NCBI GenBank assembly: GCA_022376515.1
Contig: WTXI01000019.1
Span: 515,057-579,056, forward strand
From: Lactifluus volemus
Lineage: Eukaryota > Basidiomycota > Agaricomycetes > Russulales > Russulaceae
DNA: 64,000 nucleotides
Direction of reading: 5' to 3'
Shown: positions 23,904-33,732 of the stretch, piece by piece
Layout: every line of letters starts with the position of its first letter
Position numbering within the stretch: the stretch's first letter is position 1
Notes under the pieces: generated by a model
What the model saw: only the letters and a program-made list of their open reading frames with translations
Told to the model about the DNA's origin: nothing
Databases searched by the model: none
Translations under genes and position numbers: made by a program

Positions 23904-24569
23904 TGTAACACTTCCGTACGTAAGCAGACAACTTAGCGTAGAAAGTGTTGGGGGTATTGGTATAAGATAAGATGAGGAGAAGTGATAATGGAGATAAGAT
24001 CACTTGATTCGACTTTGAGACACCTTAAGAGCACAACACAAACAGAACCTGCCAAATCTGCGGTTGATTGTGTATACTACGTAAAGGGTAAAAGTCGCCC
24101 CCCATCAAGGAGGGCTTTGGGGTATAAATACATAGTCTCACTACCTAGGTCTGCCAATCAATCTGTCCGATCTATTCCGATCTCCCAATCATCCTTGTGA
24201 TAAAATCTTTCGATCGCGTGATTTCACGCGCTTCCACGTTTCCAGGGTTCAACAGAACTTATTTGATGCAAGGCGTTCCGACGGATTCGGAGTGTATTGC
24301 CAAGTCGTAGTGTGCAGCGCCTGAGGTGGGGTATCGCTACTTCTGCGGTTTTGTTTATCTAGGCGAGCCGGGCCGCCTGTGTCATAGATCGATATTCATT
24401 GAAGACGATTACCTCTTTATCGGCTGATCGTCTAGCTGCAACCTTTTGTTAATTAACTCATTTTATGCGCCCTTGATCTGGTGGGTGATGTTTATTTGAT
24501 CCGCACTTAGTGTGGAGTAGATTATCAAATATATTTAATGTAAGACGTCCACTTGGGGGCCGCCTTACA
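23904..24569 (-). repeat. 3' LTR of gypsy element
   Basis: 666 bp, near-identical to the LTR at 30624-31289 (by eye the differences are at about 23920, 24002 and 24235). Read on the minus strand it begins TGTAAGGCGG. A possible TATA element lies in the GGGTATAAATAC stretch at about 24120. Confidence 0.93.
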
Positions 24570-24580
24570 CCCTCCCCCAC
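24570..24580 (-). other. Polypurine tract of gypsy element
   Basis: On the minus strand GTGGGGGAGGG directly abuts the TGTAA of the 3' LTR, the expected position for the plus-strand primer of reverse transcription. Confidence 0.75.
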
Positions 24581-24757
24581 AAGAACAAACTCGGGGGGGT
24601 GAACCTGTTGAAACCACAAGATTGTGAAATGATAATTGCGCCGATGTGGATGCGTCGGCATGGATTGATTGTGCGTTCGGAACGCGACTTAGGGTATATA
24701 GGTAAGGAGGGGTACGGGAGCAAGCTCGGGAATGACAAGATCGCTTTCCAGATGATC

Positions 24758-25600
24758 CTATCCGGGGCCCATCCTCATGTTCTCGTCGTCCCAGCCATGG
24801 ATCTGAGTCGTGTCCACTATATATGTTGGGGCGAAGTCTTCCGGGGTCACATATGGTATGGTGGGCGGTGGAGATTCTGCCATAGGTAGATGGGAGGTCT
24901 GGGCAGTAGTGTCTATCTCATTTTCGCGCGATGCGAGTTGTGAGCGTCGTGCCTCCCGGGATCGTTCGATGATTGGGTTGTAGTTGCCCGGAGCGTCTAC
25001 ATGGACTGATCTGAGGGCCAGTGCAGGCCTGTCTGTAATACGCTTGCGGGCCAGATTCCTGGCTTGTTTCAGAATCGGCGTGTGTGTGCCGTCGGGGTGA
25101 GTTGTCAGTGTCATTTCGATGTATGCAGTGGCCCAAGGGCGCCACTGCTCCGCCTCATCGGGGGTAACTCCACTCTGTGCCAGGTATTTGGCTATGTCTT
25201 CAATATCTGGGTTGAGCGCATTTTTAAATTGTTTCTCATTGTACGGGTCGGAGCGACGGGTCTTGTAGATAGACAATTGTTTTTCAGTTATCAATTGTTC
25301 ATATCGTTGTGGCACCCCCAGCAGTGCTGCGGCTGAGCTCATGAAGTTGGTCCGGAGTGGACCATTGCGGATGGCGGTCCCCTTGATATTCAGGGGTAGG
25401 CAGGCCAGGAGTGCGCGGTTGCCATCGACGTGGGCGGTCTGGAATCCCTTTCCAACTAAGGGGACACCTATATATTGGAAGTGCATATCTGCGGTATGCT
25501 TTTCGCGTAGCCACCGCTTCCAAATCGTGGGGTGTGTGGCTGGTGTGGGTTCCGGACGATCAGAGGGGATAGTGTCTATCTGCAAAGCAGTCCAATGATC
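24758..25600 (-). CDS. 3' ORF of the gypsy element, function unknown, 5' end lost in deletion
   Basis: Open frame of about 275 codons following the deletion junction, in a different frame from reverse transcriptase. It begins in a Trp-rich stretch (WRTLDHWTALQIDTIPSD) and contains WKRWLREKHTADMHF, ALLGVPQRYEQLI, TPDEAEQWRPWATAYIEM and an acidic C-terminus ending MRMGPG. I see no RNase H, integrase zinc finger, DDE or chromodomain signature. Its position is where a C-terminal pol extension or an extra ORF would lie. I do not recognise it; it could be the C-terminal domain of pol in intact relatives. Confidence 0.5.
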   Translation of the reverse strand, partial: DHWTALQIDTIPSDRPEPTPATHPTIWKRWLREKHTADMHFQYIGVPLVGKGFQTAHVDGNRALLACLPLNIKGTAIRNGPLRTNFMSSAAALLGVPQRYEQLITEKQLSIYKTRRSDPYNEKQFKNALNPDIEDIAKYLAQSGVTPDEAEQWRPWATAYIEMTLTTHPDGTHTPILKQARNLARKRITDRPALALRSVHVDAPGNYNPIIERSREARRSQLASRENEIDTTAQTSHLPMAESPPPTIPYVTPEDFAPTYIVDTTQIHGWDDENMRMGPG

Positions 25601-26516
25601 TAGAGTGCGCCATCTTATCTGAATCAGCGTGTACTCCTTGGTCGTCTACTCGATGTCCGAGGCAGTCCATGCTATTTGAGTAGAGGTCGCACTTCTCCCT
25701 CTCGAGATACAGGCGATGTTTCCGTAAAGTTTTGAACACATGATCCAAATGACTTTCATGGTCTTTTAGTGTGTTGCTGAAGATGAACAAGTCATCTAAG
25801 TAAGCGTACACAAATATCCCTATTGCATCGCGGAAGATTGCCGTGATGAGACGTAAGAAGGTTGCGGGGGCGTTGCAGTCCCCCTGCTGCATAACGTTGC
25901 TTTCGAAGGTCCCGAAGACTGTGGAGAACGCAGTTTTGTGCACATCTTCGGGATCAACTCTAACTTGTTCGTACGCGTTAGATAGATCGATTTTAGATCG
26001 ATATTTGGCGCGCGCTACATCCATCCGTATCTGATCTTGATCTGGGAATGGGGTAACGTCTTTATGAGTATTCTCATTGCGCTGGCGGCAGTCCATGACT
26101 GTTCTTAGTCCGCCAGACTTCTTCAAAATGCACAATAATGGTGCAGCTTGTGAAACCGCCTTAGGCGTCCACCATCCATTGTCTATGTAGTTGCGCAATT
26201 TCTCCATCAGCTTTGGGCGCATCGCTTCAGGGCAGCGCGGTAAGTGATAGGAGTATTGTTTGTTTTCTTCGATCAAGGGTATCTTGTGATTGATCTCTCG
26301 TAGAGGGGGTAACCCGGGTGGGGAACCGTTCATTATATCTGAGTATTTTGCGAACCAACGTTCACGTCGCATTTGTAGATCGATCTTGTCATCTTCAATT
26401 TTATTTAGGATGTCCATCATTTGGACGCGTTGCACCTTCCGTTCCTCGCTCGGAAGTGGAGTTAATTGGCCCTGACTGCTCTGTATTTGCGAGGGATTTG
26501 CTGGTCGGGGCGTCAG
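25560..26516 (-). pseudogene. Gypsy reverse transcriptase, truncated after YLDD
   Basis: In the same frame as Gag-protease and separated from it by a single TGA (26517-26519). After the stop it reads LTPRPANPSQIQSSQGQLTP, then the RT core: GGLRTVMDCRQRNENTHKD, YRSKIDLSNAYEQVRV, FESNVMQQGDCNAPATF and FVYAYLDDLFIFSN, where YLDD is the catalytic motif. It breaks at DKMAHSRS (about 25600), exactly where the RNase H connection (normally ..RFLGLVxY..) should begin, and a frameshifted TGA follows at 25560. No RNase H or integrase remains. Confidence 0.85.
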
Positions 26517-29500
26517 TCAATGTTCTGATTGCGAGATTTTCCCCTCGGGAGGTGCTGGGGTTCGCAATCGCGATGATCGCCTTCGGGAGATCATGAGATC
26601 TTCCTGCCCTGCTGTCAATGTTGGTACAGTCTTGCCCCAATAGATTAATTCATTGCGACTGAAATCCATTACTAGTCCATGTTTTCGCATGAACGGTGTA
26701 CCTATGATCATGTCGTAGCGATCTATATTAACGACGTCTAAGTAGGCGTCGTTATCCCTAATCGGACCGAGCGTAAGCGAGGCTCGCGAGCCGAAATTAA
26801 TTACTGATCGGCTACCAACGGTGCCTAATTGTAGCGCAATCGGGTTCTCCAATTGCGTTACTTTTAATCTGGCTACACGAGCAAAGTCGTGTGTAATCGA
26901 TACGGTCGTGCTTCCTGAGTCCAGGAGGGCATATGCTTCGAGATCGTTAACCTTTATCAGTGTGGCCATACACCTACGGTCGCTGTTCGAGCTGCGAGGT
27001 CGTTCGCTGATCGTGTAAGTCCGGCGCTGAGCCGATCTGAACTCCCGATCTTTAGATTGGCTGTCATCGCATGCTGCAGCTATGCGTTCGTATGTGATCT
27101 CGTCGCTGTGCACGTCATCGGTATGATTATTGGGATGTTGGATCGTGAGTCTATATGATGGTACTGGATGGCTGCTAGACCCACTGCGGGCATCTATAAT
27201 CCCATTGATCTGGGGTTCTTGAATCTGCCCGGCGTTTTTAGTTACATACTCATTCGAGTTGTCAGTTCTGATCTCGCTTAGATTTTCCGCTTCCGAAGTA
27301 GTATCCGATTGCATCATAATGTCCCCGTCACTGTGGGGTAAGGCACTTATCTGTGCAATAAGTGAGCGGATATTCCTGCCATTGATTGGTTCGCCGGCAT
27401 GCCGCGTGGATGGTGCAAGACTTAATCGATGCTCTAACTCGGTGCAATACCGAGCGATCTGCCTGCAATGCGATTGTAACAGATCGATCTCTCCACATCT
27501 CAGGTCGAGGTCGAGGCGATCTAGGCTGAGTGTTTCCTCAAGATCTTTGCACTTTGCGATAGCACGCTTGCCAGTCAGACGTAGTGATTCCACCTCAATG
27601 CTGAGACGATGATTTTTGGTTTCCAGTGCGTCATTCAGAGCGCTGAGTGCATTCATGGGTCTTCCTCGGCTCTCCGTGAGCGCCATCGTCCATCCGAGGG
27701 ATATTAGGTCTCGCTCGAACTTGTCTCGGGCCGTCCAGGCGATTGAATTCTCTCCTTCGATCGCCTTTGTGATTATAGTATGCTCTTTGAATGCGATGCA
27801 CACGTCGCATCCACGTATGTGGGTTACACTATACTGTGGGGTGAACTCGAGTGTGTCATGATGCACCCATGGTGCGCGTTCGTAGCGCATACGGATATCA
27901 TTACGTCGCGACTCCCAATCTGCATCTTCCAGTCGTGGTAGGGGGATGCTGTCGAGGATCCCCTCCTCATGCATTGCCCGCATGTACTCGGTCTCGGAAT
28001 CGTCATCTTCCGATGGCGTTTCGTACCCATCGTATTCCTCATAGCTCGTGTGATCCCCATCGAGATGTGGGCCCTCAGTGGTGTCAGTCCGGTCATCCTG
28101 ATCTGAATGCTCTTCCTGCTGATCGCCGGTGTCTGATTCTGGATTGGCGTCATTTGCTTCTTCCGATCTTTCTGAGGGTTTATTGATATCGGGTAGATCG
28201 CCCTCAGATCTGTCATCTATTACTTGTGCAGCGAACATCTGACGCTGCGCCGGTTTCTTATATTGAGGGCACTTAGGATTTGTAGCTATGTGTCCGTACT
28301 GGCCACACTTGTAACAAGTTAGTTTCGACGTGTCGCCCCTCCCCAGTTGGGGGTTAGTTGTCTGGTCTGGCTTAGATACAGATTGCTGAGTCTGCGGTCT
28401 CATCTTGCCGCTAGATCGACCAAGTGGTTTTTTGGTCGACTGGTTGCGATCGCGAGAATCTCTACTATCTCGCGTAGATCTTTGGGGCGTTCCTGTAATG
28501 CCAGGCGCTCCCAAAGCACTCTGTCCATCGGGTTTGCGCCCCGATCTGATTGACACAAGTGTTTTCTCAATATGCCGAGCCCTGCTCACTATCTCGTTGA
28601 TAGTGCTATGCTCTGCAGTCACACCCTCATAGAGTGCAAGGTGATAACGGATATCAGCTGGTATCCCGTTGAGCAGTCTTCTTTTGAACGAGTATTCATC
28701 TGGGTACTGTGCTAGACGTCCAGCCCACAACAGTAGTTCGCGGTGAAAGGCCGTTACACCTTCATCCTGTGAATATTTGATTTGAGCGTATTTACGCACT
28801 GCTTGCTGTGCCGTAGCAGTAGTTATAAACGCTCTAAATATGCCGGTAATGACTGATTCAAACGTCCAGTTGCGGATTATCCGCGTTGGGCGTTCAACTT
28901 CGTGGTTAAACCACCGTTCTGCCTTGCCTTTGAGGCAAGTTCCCGTGATTAATATACGGTCTGCGTCCCTGTCATCCGCTGTAAGGCGGTTGATCTTAAA
29001 GTGGCGCAGTAGGTTCTGCAACCAATTATCTAATATATCGAAGTCATCCTCGCCGGTATATGGGTCTGGTAGCTTCGCTCGGAGCCCTTTGATCTCCGGG
29101 AGATCGTGCGGGATCTCCGATAGTGATTCCCTGATGTGCCGGATCAGATTGGCAATCATGTCAGCCTCGTGATCCCTGTTCGGGTACCCCTGTGCTATCG
29201 CTGCGGGTACCGGGGGCATATATGGAGCTGCTAGATTGGGTGGTCCGTGTGCCGGCTGCGCCCTCATTGCCATGGGGTGTAATCTGGGCTGATCTCGTTC
29301 GGCCATGTACCGATCAACTGCCGGATGCTGCGCCTGATGTGCATGTACTGGCCTAATGTGTTGCTGACGTGCTCCAGCCATTCTTTGTGCGTAGTCTACG
29401 TCCAGCATGTGCGGGAACTGGTCTGGCACGACTGGTTGCGGGGAATCCCCTCTTTCTGTCACGGGCGTGTCGGGTCGCCTGGATATCTGGGATCTCGTCT

Positions 29501-30575
29501 CATCTTGAGTGTCCTCTGGAATGTAATTATCTCCCTCGGCCCTCCTTATCATCCAAGGGGGCATGCCTCTCCCTCTGGCAGGTCTGTGCAATGCTCGAGC
29601 TCTCGATCTCCTGATATCGTCGAGATATCTCTCATGGATCTGAGCCCTCCGCTGCCGGTCTCGGGCTTCGTACGATTCCACCGGAGTCGGTGGTAAGTCG
29701 GTGGTCTCCCTTTCTACCTTGACCGTAGGCGTTGGGTATTCCTGTGTACCATGATGCCCTCCATATTCTGCGTGATACTCATTAGTTTCGCGATCAAAGT
29801 AGGTCGCTTGATTGTCTGGTACACTCGGCGAGGCCGGGCGCGTTTCCTCATCCGCGTGCGGGCCATAATCGCCCAGCCTCCGTTGCAATCCTCGGAACAC
29901 ATTTCTCGAGAAATTGGCACTATTGCTGGCGATCGAGAATCGTTGCTGGAGGATTCGCTGTTCAGCCATTTGGGCTTCTAACTCTCGGGCGGCATCTTCT
30001 GCAATTATGCCCCACCTGTTCACATCTTCCCTTAGAGCCTCGATGTCCCTTTGCAAGCGTGCGGTATGGGACGACACGCTGTGGTCGCTCTTCTGTGCGC
30101 TACTGGACGCTTCTTGAAGCATCTCATGGTGCGCGCGTTGTTTTCCCTTGTCCTGTCGGAACTCAGGGGTCGGGTATCTTTCCCCTATTGCACCGTGACG
30201 TGCGGTAACACTCATAGGTGTTGTAGACATTGCAAAGCTCAGAGGGGCAGTTGTGAATGATTGTTCCGGTTCAACTTGAGGCTCATCCGGCATCTCGCTG
30301 AGTGTACCTCGTCCTGCAGCTTCTGGAATCTGGGGGTGGCTTTCCGCTTCGGAGAGTCTTGGTTCCGCCTGGGCGGGATCGACAATTGGGGTCAGCCGGG
30401 AGGTCTCGGTCGAGGCAGGAGCTTCTGAGTGCATCGCCGCTCCCTCCGGTTCTTTTTGCTGTTGCTCCTTTTTAGAAGGGGCAGTCTTAGGTTTCCGCTC
30501 ATCCGTGTGGCGGGCGGTGGCAGCCTTGGTTGCTGCGCGGGTATTCAATGCGGGGGGGCCTTTGTTGAAAGACAT
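26517..30575 (-). CDS. Gag-protease polyprotein of gypsy element
   Basis: 1352 codons starting MSFNKGPPALNTRAATKAAT, 48 bp inside the 5' LTR. Residues 1-120 are Pro/Glu/Ser rich. A coiled-coil-like stretch (LQRDIEALREDVNRWG) is near 170-210. The retrotransposon Gag core spans about 495-645 (DPYTGEDDFDILDNWLQNLL .. KGKAERWFNHEV .. RRLLNGIPADIRYHL). A CCHC zinc knuckle CYKCGQYGHIATNPKC is at about 754-769, followed by an acidic linker. The aspartic protease motif ALLDSGSTTVSITHDF is at about 1215, with IIGTPFMRKHGL as its C-terminal half. The frame ends at TGA in the context SEH-UGA-CUG. Gag assembles the particle and the protease processes it. This long frame has no lesions. Confidence 0.92.
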   Translation of the reverse strand: MSFNKGPPALNTRAATKAATARHTDERKPKTAPSKKEQQQKEPEGAAMHSEAPASTETSRLTPIVDPAQAEPRLSEAESHPQIPEAAGRGTLSEMPDEPQVEPEQSFTTAPLSFAMSTTPMSVTARHGAIGERYPTPEFRQDKGKQRAHHEMLQEASSSAQKSDHSVSSHTARLQRDIEALREDVNRWGIIAEDAARELEAQMAEQRILQQRFSIASNSANFSRNVFRGLQRRLGDYGPHADEETRPASPSVPDNQATYFDRETNEYHAEYGGHHGTQEYPTPTVKVERETTDLPPTPVESYEARDRQRRAQIHERYLDDIRRSRARALHRPARGRGMPPWMIRRAEGDNYIPEDTQDETRSQISRRPDTPVTERGDSPQPVVPDQFPHMLDVDYAQRMAGARQQHIRPVHAHQAQHPAVDRYMAERDQPRLHPMAMRAQPAHGPPNLAAPYMPPVPAAIAQGYPNRDHEADMIANLIRHIRESLSEIPHDLPEIKGLRAKLPDPYTGEDDFDILDNWLQNLLRHFKINRLTADDRDADRILITGTCLKGKAERWFNHEVERPTRIIRNWTFESVITGIFRAFITTATAQQAVRKYAQIKYSQDEGVTAFHRELLLWAGRLAQYPDEYSFKRRLLNGIPADIRYHLALYEGVTAEHSTINEIVSRARHIEKTLVSIRSGRKPDGQSALGAPGITGTPQRSTRDSRDSRDRNQSTKKPLGRSSGKMRPQTQQSVSKPDQTTNPQLGRGDTSKLTCYKCGQYGHIATNPKCPQYKKPAQRQMFAAQVIDDRSEGDLPDINKPSERSEEANDANPESDTGDQQEEHSDQDDRTDTTEGPHLDGDHTSYEEYDGYETPSEDDDSETEYMRAMHEEGILDSIPLPRLEDADWESRRNDIRMRYERAPWVHHDTLEFTPQYSVTHIRGCDVCIAFKEHTIITKAIEGENSIAWTARDKFERDLISLGWTMALTESRGRPMNALSALNDALETKNHRLSIEVESLRLTGKRAIAKCKDLEETLSLDRLDLDLRCGEIDLLQSHCRQIARYCTELEHRLSLAPSTRHAGEPINGRNIRSLIAQISALPHSDGDIMMQSDTTSEAENLSEIRTDNSNEYVTKNAGQIQEPQINGIIDARSGSSSHPVPSYRLTIQHPNNHTDDVHSDEITYERIAAACDDSQSKDREFRSAQRRTYTISERPRSSNSDRRCMATLIKVNDLEAYALLDSGSTTVSITHDFARVARLKVTQLENPIALQLGTVGSRSVINFGSRASLTLGPIRDNDAYLDVVNIDRYDMIIGTPFMRKHGLVMDFSRNELIYWGKTVPTLTAGQEDLMISRRRSSRLRTPAPPEGKISQSEH

Positions 30576-30623
30576 AGTACGTAGATTTCCACAATAAATC
30601 TCGTGTTTGATGGTTCAAAAAAG

Positions 30624-31289
30624 TGTAACACTTCCGTACATAAGCAGACAACTTAGCGTAGAAAGTGTTGGGGGTATTGGTATAAGATAAGATGAGGAGA
30701 AGTGATAATGGAGATAAGATCGCTTGATTCGACTTTGAGACACCTTAAGAGCACAACACAAACAGAACCTGCCAAATCTGCGGTTGATTGTGTATACTAC
30801 GTAAAGGGTAAAAGTCGCCCCCCATCAAGGAGGGCTTTGGGGTATAAATACATAGTCTCACTACCTAGGTCTGCCAATCAATCTGTCCGATCTATTCCGA
30901 TCTCCCAATCATCCTTGTGATAAAATCTTTCGATCGCGTGATTTCACGCGCTTCTACGTTTCCAGGGTTCAACAGAACTTATTTGATGCAAGGCGTTCCG
31001 ACGGATTCGGAGTGTATTGCCAAGTCGTAGTGTGCAGCGCCTGAGGTGGGGTATCGCTACTTCTGCGGTTTTGTTTATCTAGGCGAGCCGGGCCGCCTGT
31101 GTCATAGATCGATATTCATTGAAGACGATTACCTCTTTATCGGCTGATCGTCTAGCTGCAACCTTTTGTTAATTAACTCATTTTATGCGCCCTTGATCTG
31201 GTGGGTGATGTTTATTTGATCCGCACTTAGTGTGGAGTAGATTATCAAATATATTTAATGTAAGACGTCCACTTGGGGGCCGCCTTACA
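30624..31289 (-). repeat. 5' LTR of gypsy element
   Basis: 666-bp copy of the 3' LTR. On the minus strand it ends TGTTACA next to CTTTTTTGAACC; I could not match the adjacent bases to a tRNA 3' end, so the primer-binding site is unassigned. Confidence 0.93.
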
Positions 31290-32020
31290 CACTCTGACAC
31301 CCTCATTTCAAGTCATGAGCTCGACGCAGAGGCCAGTGGGTAAGGATTATTAGCGGTCGTGCAAGGTCAATGAATGTAAGTTCTGTAACGAGAAAAAAAA
31401 AGGATGAGGTGACTGCACTGGAGAATATGAAACACTACCAGTCCTCAACTTTCCTTCACGAGTTCCCTCGAGGATTGTCATGATGGCGTGTCAGTGTCCG
31501 ACCCGCGGTTCCGATGACAGTCAGACCAACAAGTTATGACATCTTGTCTCAGAGTGTTTTTTCCCGCAACGCTAAGCTGCTTCCCTGATGAGTCAAGGAC
31601 CTCAACGTCTCCTCGAGTGGCGATGAAAAGTTTGAAATAGATCCGAGTCACATGCCTGTCCGCGATCGCACCGGCCCGCTTTGTGCTCTCCGCTCGCACT
31701 GGTCTCGCAGCCCGAATCGATGCTCATGAGTTCGATTGTCTTTGACATCCCTCAAACCATTTGGCTCTTTGGTCACCTAGAGTCAGTCATTCCGTTCAGT
31801 TGCAGTCGGTCCACTCCAACATGGAATCTCAGTGTGCGTCACCACAATGACCACCACGCCTCGATCTCCTTTCCCCTGCATTACCCCATGGTGTACCGCT
31901 CATGACGCGTCAAATGCAACAGGTTGGATTGGCAAGTGCTTTCCGTGGCATAGATATACTGCCCATATGCTTCAGCGTGGAACTGCTCATCCAGTGGAAC
32001 AAATGCCGACGTTTCTTGGC
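31290..32020. other. Unassigned sequence between gypsy element and bZIP fragment
   Basis: Begins with the CACTC target duplicate (31290-31294). A minus-strand open stretch at 31478-31699 (RIYFKLFIATRGDVEVLDSS..) and several plus-strand stretches look mildly protein-like, but I cannot assign them. The right part is probably the 5' portion of the bZIP-derived region absent from the second copy. No firm gene. Confidence 0.3.
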
Positions 32021-32990
32021 CTTGACCTTGCTTGCATTAAACGCCCGAGCCGTCACCACGCCCTCCTCAGAGCACTTCTTGGAAACCAGTACAGCTCAAT
32101 ACAGCCTCCGCCGAATCTCCCCATTGGCCACCACAATATACTACTCCCCCTCACTCCATCGACTCTTCTGATGCAAGCCCAGTTGCTTATGGTCATCGTC
32201 GCAGCTTTCTTCGCATCTTAAGCCTTGCTCCGACCACACGATCAGCAACAAGTTTCTGACCCCCTCCCACAAAACTCTCTACAACCAGCCCCCATCATTT
32301 CCATCTGCCGTGCTCCCCCATGCTCTTGCAGAGTATCTTTATGCCTTGCCCGTCTGCAGGCCTTCACCCACACAGACTACCTCCCACCATCCGGCCCGTC
32401 CCCACGTCTATCGACACCACATCCGCCAACTCCATGTATGCGTGCGTTCATCTCGGAACGTATGGAAATGCCCGGCATCGCAGTCGAAAATGCACTGGAT
32501 CGTGTTAGTGGTAAAAGATATGGCCCCCTACCGACCGGACAACAACAAACCCTTCTGTACAAAATATTGCCAGGAACCCCCGCCATTGACACACCATCTC
32601 TCCAATCTTCTCCAGTCTGTCAATCACTCTATAGCCATCCCAACGAGGCGGAAGACGGTGCCGACAGGTACTCGCAAGAACATCACACCAGAGTCGCTTG
32701 TTCCTTATGAAGCACCTATCCAGTCCCGCAAATACCGCTTACCCTCTTCCACTTCGCGCAAGGAATTGCCCGCTACGTTTTCCCGGAAGCGTGCTCAAAC
32801 ACAGGTACCTGGTGAGGGCGAAGACGGTCGTACCCTTTCCGAGGAGCATGCTATCAAGATTAAGCATCTTCAAAACAACCTCGCCACACGGAGGAGTCGC
32901 AAGCGGGAGTTAGAATATCAATGCGAGCTGGAGGATGTCATAGAAGCTGAGCGCAAGGGGAAGGAGATGTTGCGAGCACGCGCGCCATGA
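32021..32990 (+). pseudogene. Gcn4-like bZIP transcription factor fragment, copy 1
   Basis: The 3' half is readable: PTGTRKNITPESLVPYEAPI, RLPSSTSRKELPATFSRKRA, then a bZIP basic region NNLATRRSRKRELEYQ (the N-x-x-A-x-x-x-S-R signature, as in yeast Gcn4 and fungal CPC1) and the start of a heptad region (LEDVIEAERKGKEMLRARA). It then shifts frame and stops at 32990 before the usual LEALLRDK end. The upstream activation-domain part (GTPAIDTPSLQSSPVCQSL..) lies in another frame, so at least one frameshift separates the halves. Intact relatives activate amino-acid-biosynthesis genes. On the plus strand, opposite to the array. Confidence 0.7.
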
Positions 32991-33732
32991 AGTGCATGAA
33001 TGAGGCGACCATCGGTGTGACCCTGATGGGTCACACAGATGTGTAAAACATACTCGTTAAGGCCACCGCATATGTTTTTTTTTTGCGCGGAACGAACAGG
33101 AAAGGCAGGCTACTGTATCGTCATAAAAAAGGACAGAAGGAGCGTGAGAAGTTTATCCGGAGGCCAAGAAAGGAAAACGATGATGTAAGTTGATTACCAA
33201 CACTCTTCAGCGGGCGTGATTGAGGTGAACGCATCAAAAACTACTGGCTTTTATACTATCCAACGAAACGATATAATATGAAACATCTATACTTTTTTAA
33301 CTTGTATCGTAACATATCTATTATCTAGTGTGAGAGATGCATGAGAGTCTCTGATCATACTCATGCGTGGGCCGCGGCTCAACAGGGCCTGCATTTCTGT
33401 GTTTATCTGTGGCACCGTGACGTGCTGGCAGCCTGAGCAGCACATCGCTGTGAAGGCATCCAGGTCAGTCAATGTCAGTCAACAGTCAATTTCTTCCCAG
33501 CTACAGACTACGAACTGTTCCCAACAATCAATAGGATGTACGCCGCACCCAGACGCTGAATATTCCAAATAACCGCAACCCTGAGGTAGTCAATTCGCCG
33601 AAGAAACTAAGTTAGTATGGGAGTATGTGTACACAGTACAAAATCAGTTGACCAGTCAGCCCTATCCACCGAAAACGAAAGATGTGATCCAATCAAATCC
33701 TACAACGATTCATCATAAGACGAGTGATGATA
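32991..33732. promoter_or_regulatory. Spacer downstream of R10
   Basis: T9 run (about 33076), a short AG-rich stretch, then from about 33215 the shared downstream block including AGCCTGAG (33429-33436). Parallel to 36620-37383 in the next duplicated unit. No gene seen. Confidence 0.45.

Larger units (their letters stand above)
23904..31289 (-). mobile_element. Ty3/gypsy LTR retrotransposon, young, internally deleted
   Basis: Two 666-bp LTRs (23904-24569 and 30624-31289) start TGTAA and end TTACA and differ at about three positions by eye. Perfect 5-bp target duplications CACTC flank the element (23899-23903, 31290-31294). Coding is on the minus strand: Gag-protease, an in-frame UGA, reverse transcriptase to just past the YLDD motif, then a deletion that removes RNase H and integrase, then a 3' ORF and a purine tract next to the 3' LTR. 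Without integrase the copy cannot be autonomous, yet its LTRs are almost identical, so it was probably mobilised in trans or deleted very recently. Confidence 0.93.

Noticed and set aside
25560..25610. Programmed frameshift between gypsy RT and the 3' ORF
   Set aside because: RNase H and integrase are missing between the two frames, so a deletion explains the shift better than recoding.
30575..30623. tRNA 3'-end primer-binding site for the gypsy element
   Set aside because: The bases next to the 5' LTR (CTTTTTTGAACCATC on the minus strand) do not begin with TGG and match no tRNA end I can name.
31478..31699. Minus-strand 73-codon open stretch (RIYFKLFIATRGDVEVLDSS)
   Set aside because: Composition looks protein-like, but I find no family, no splice partners and no conservation with the second duplicated unit.
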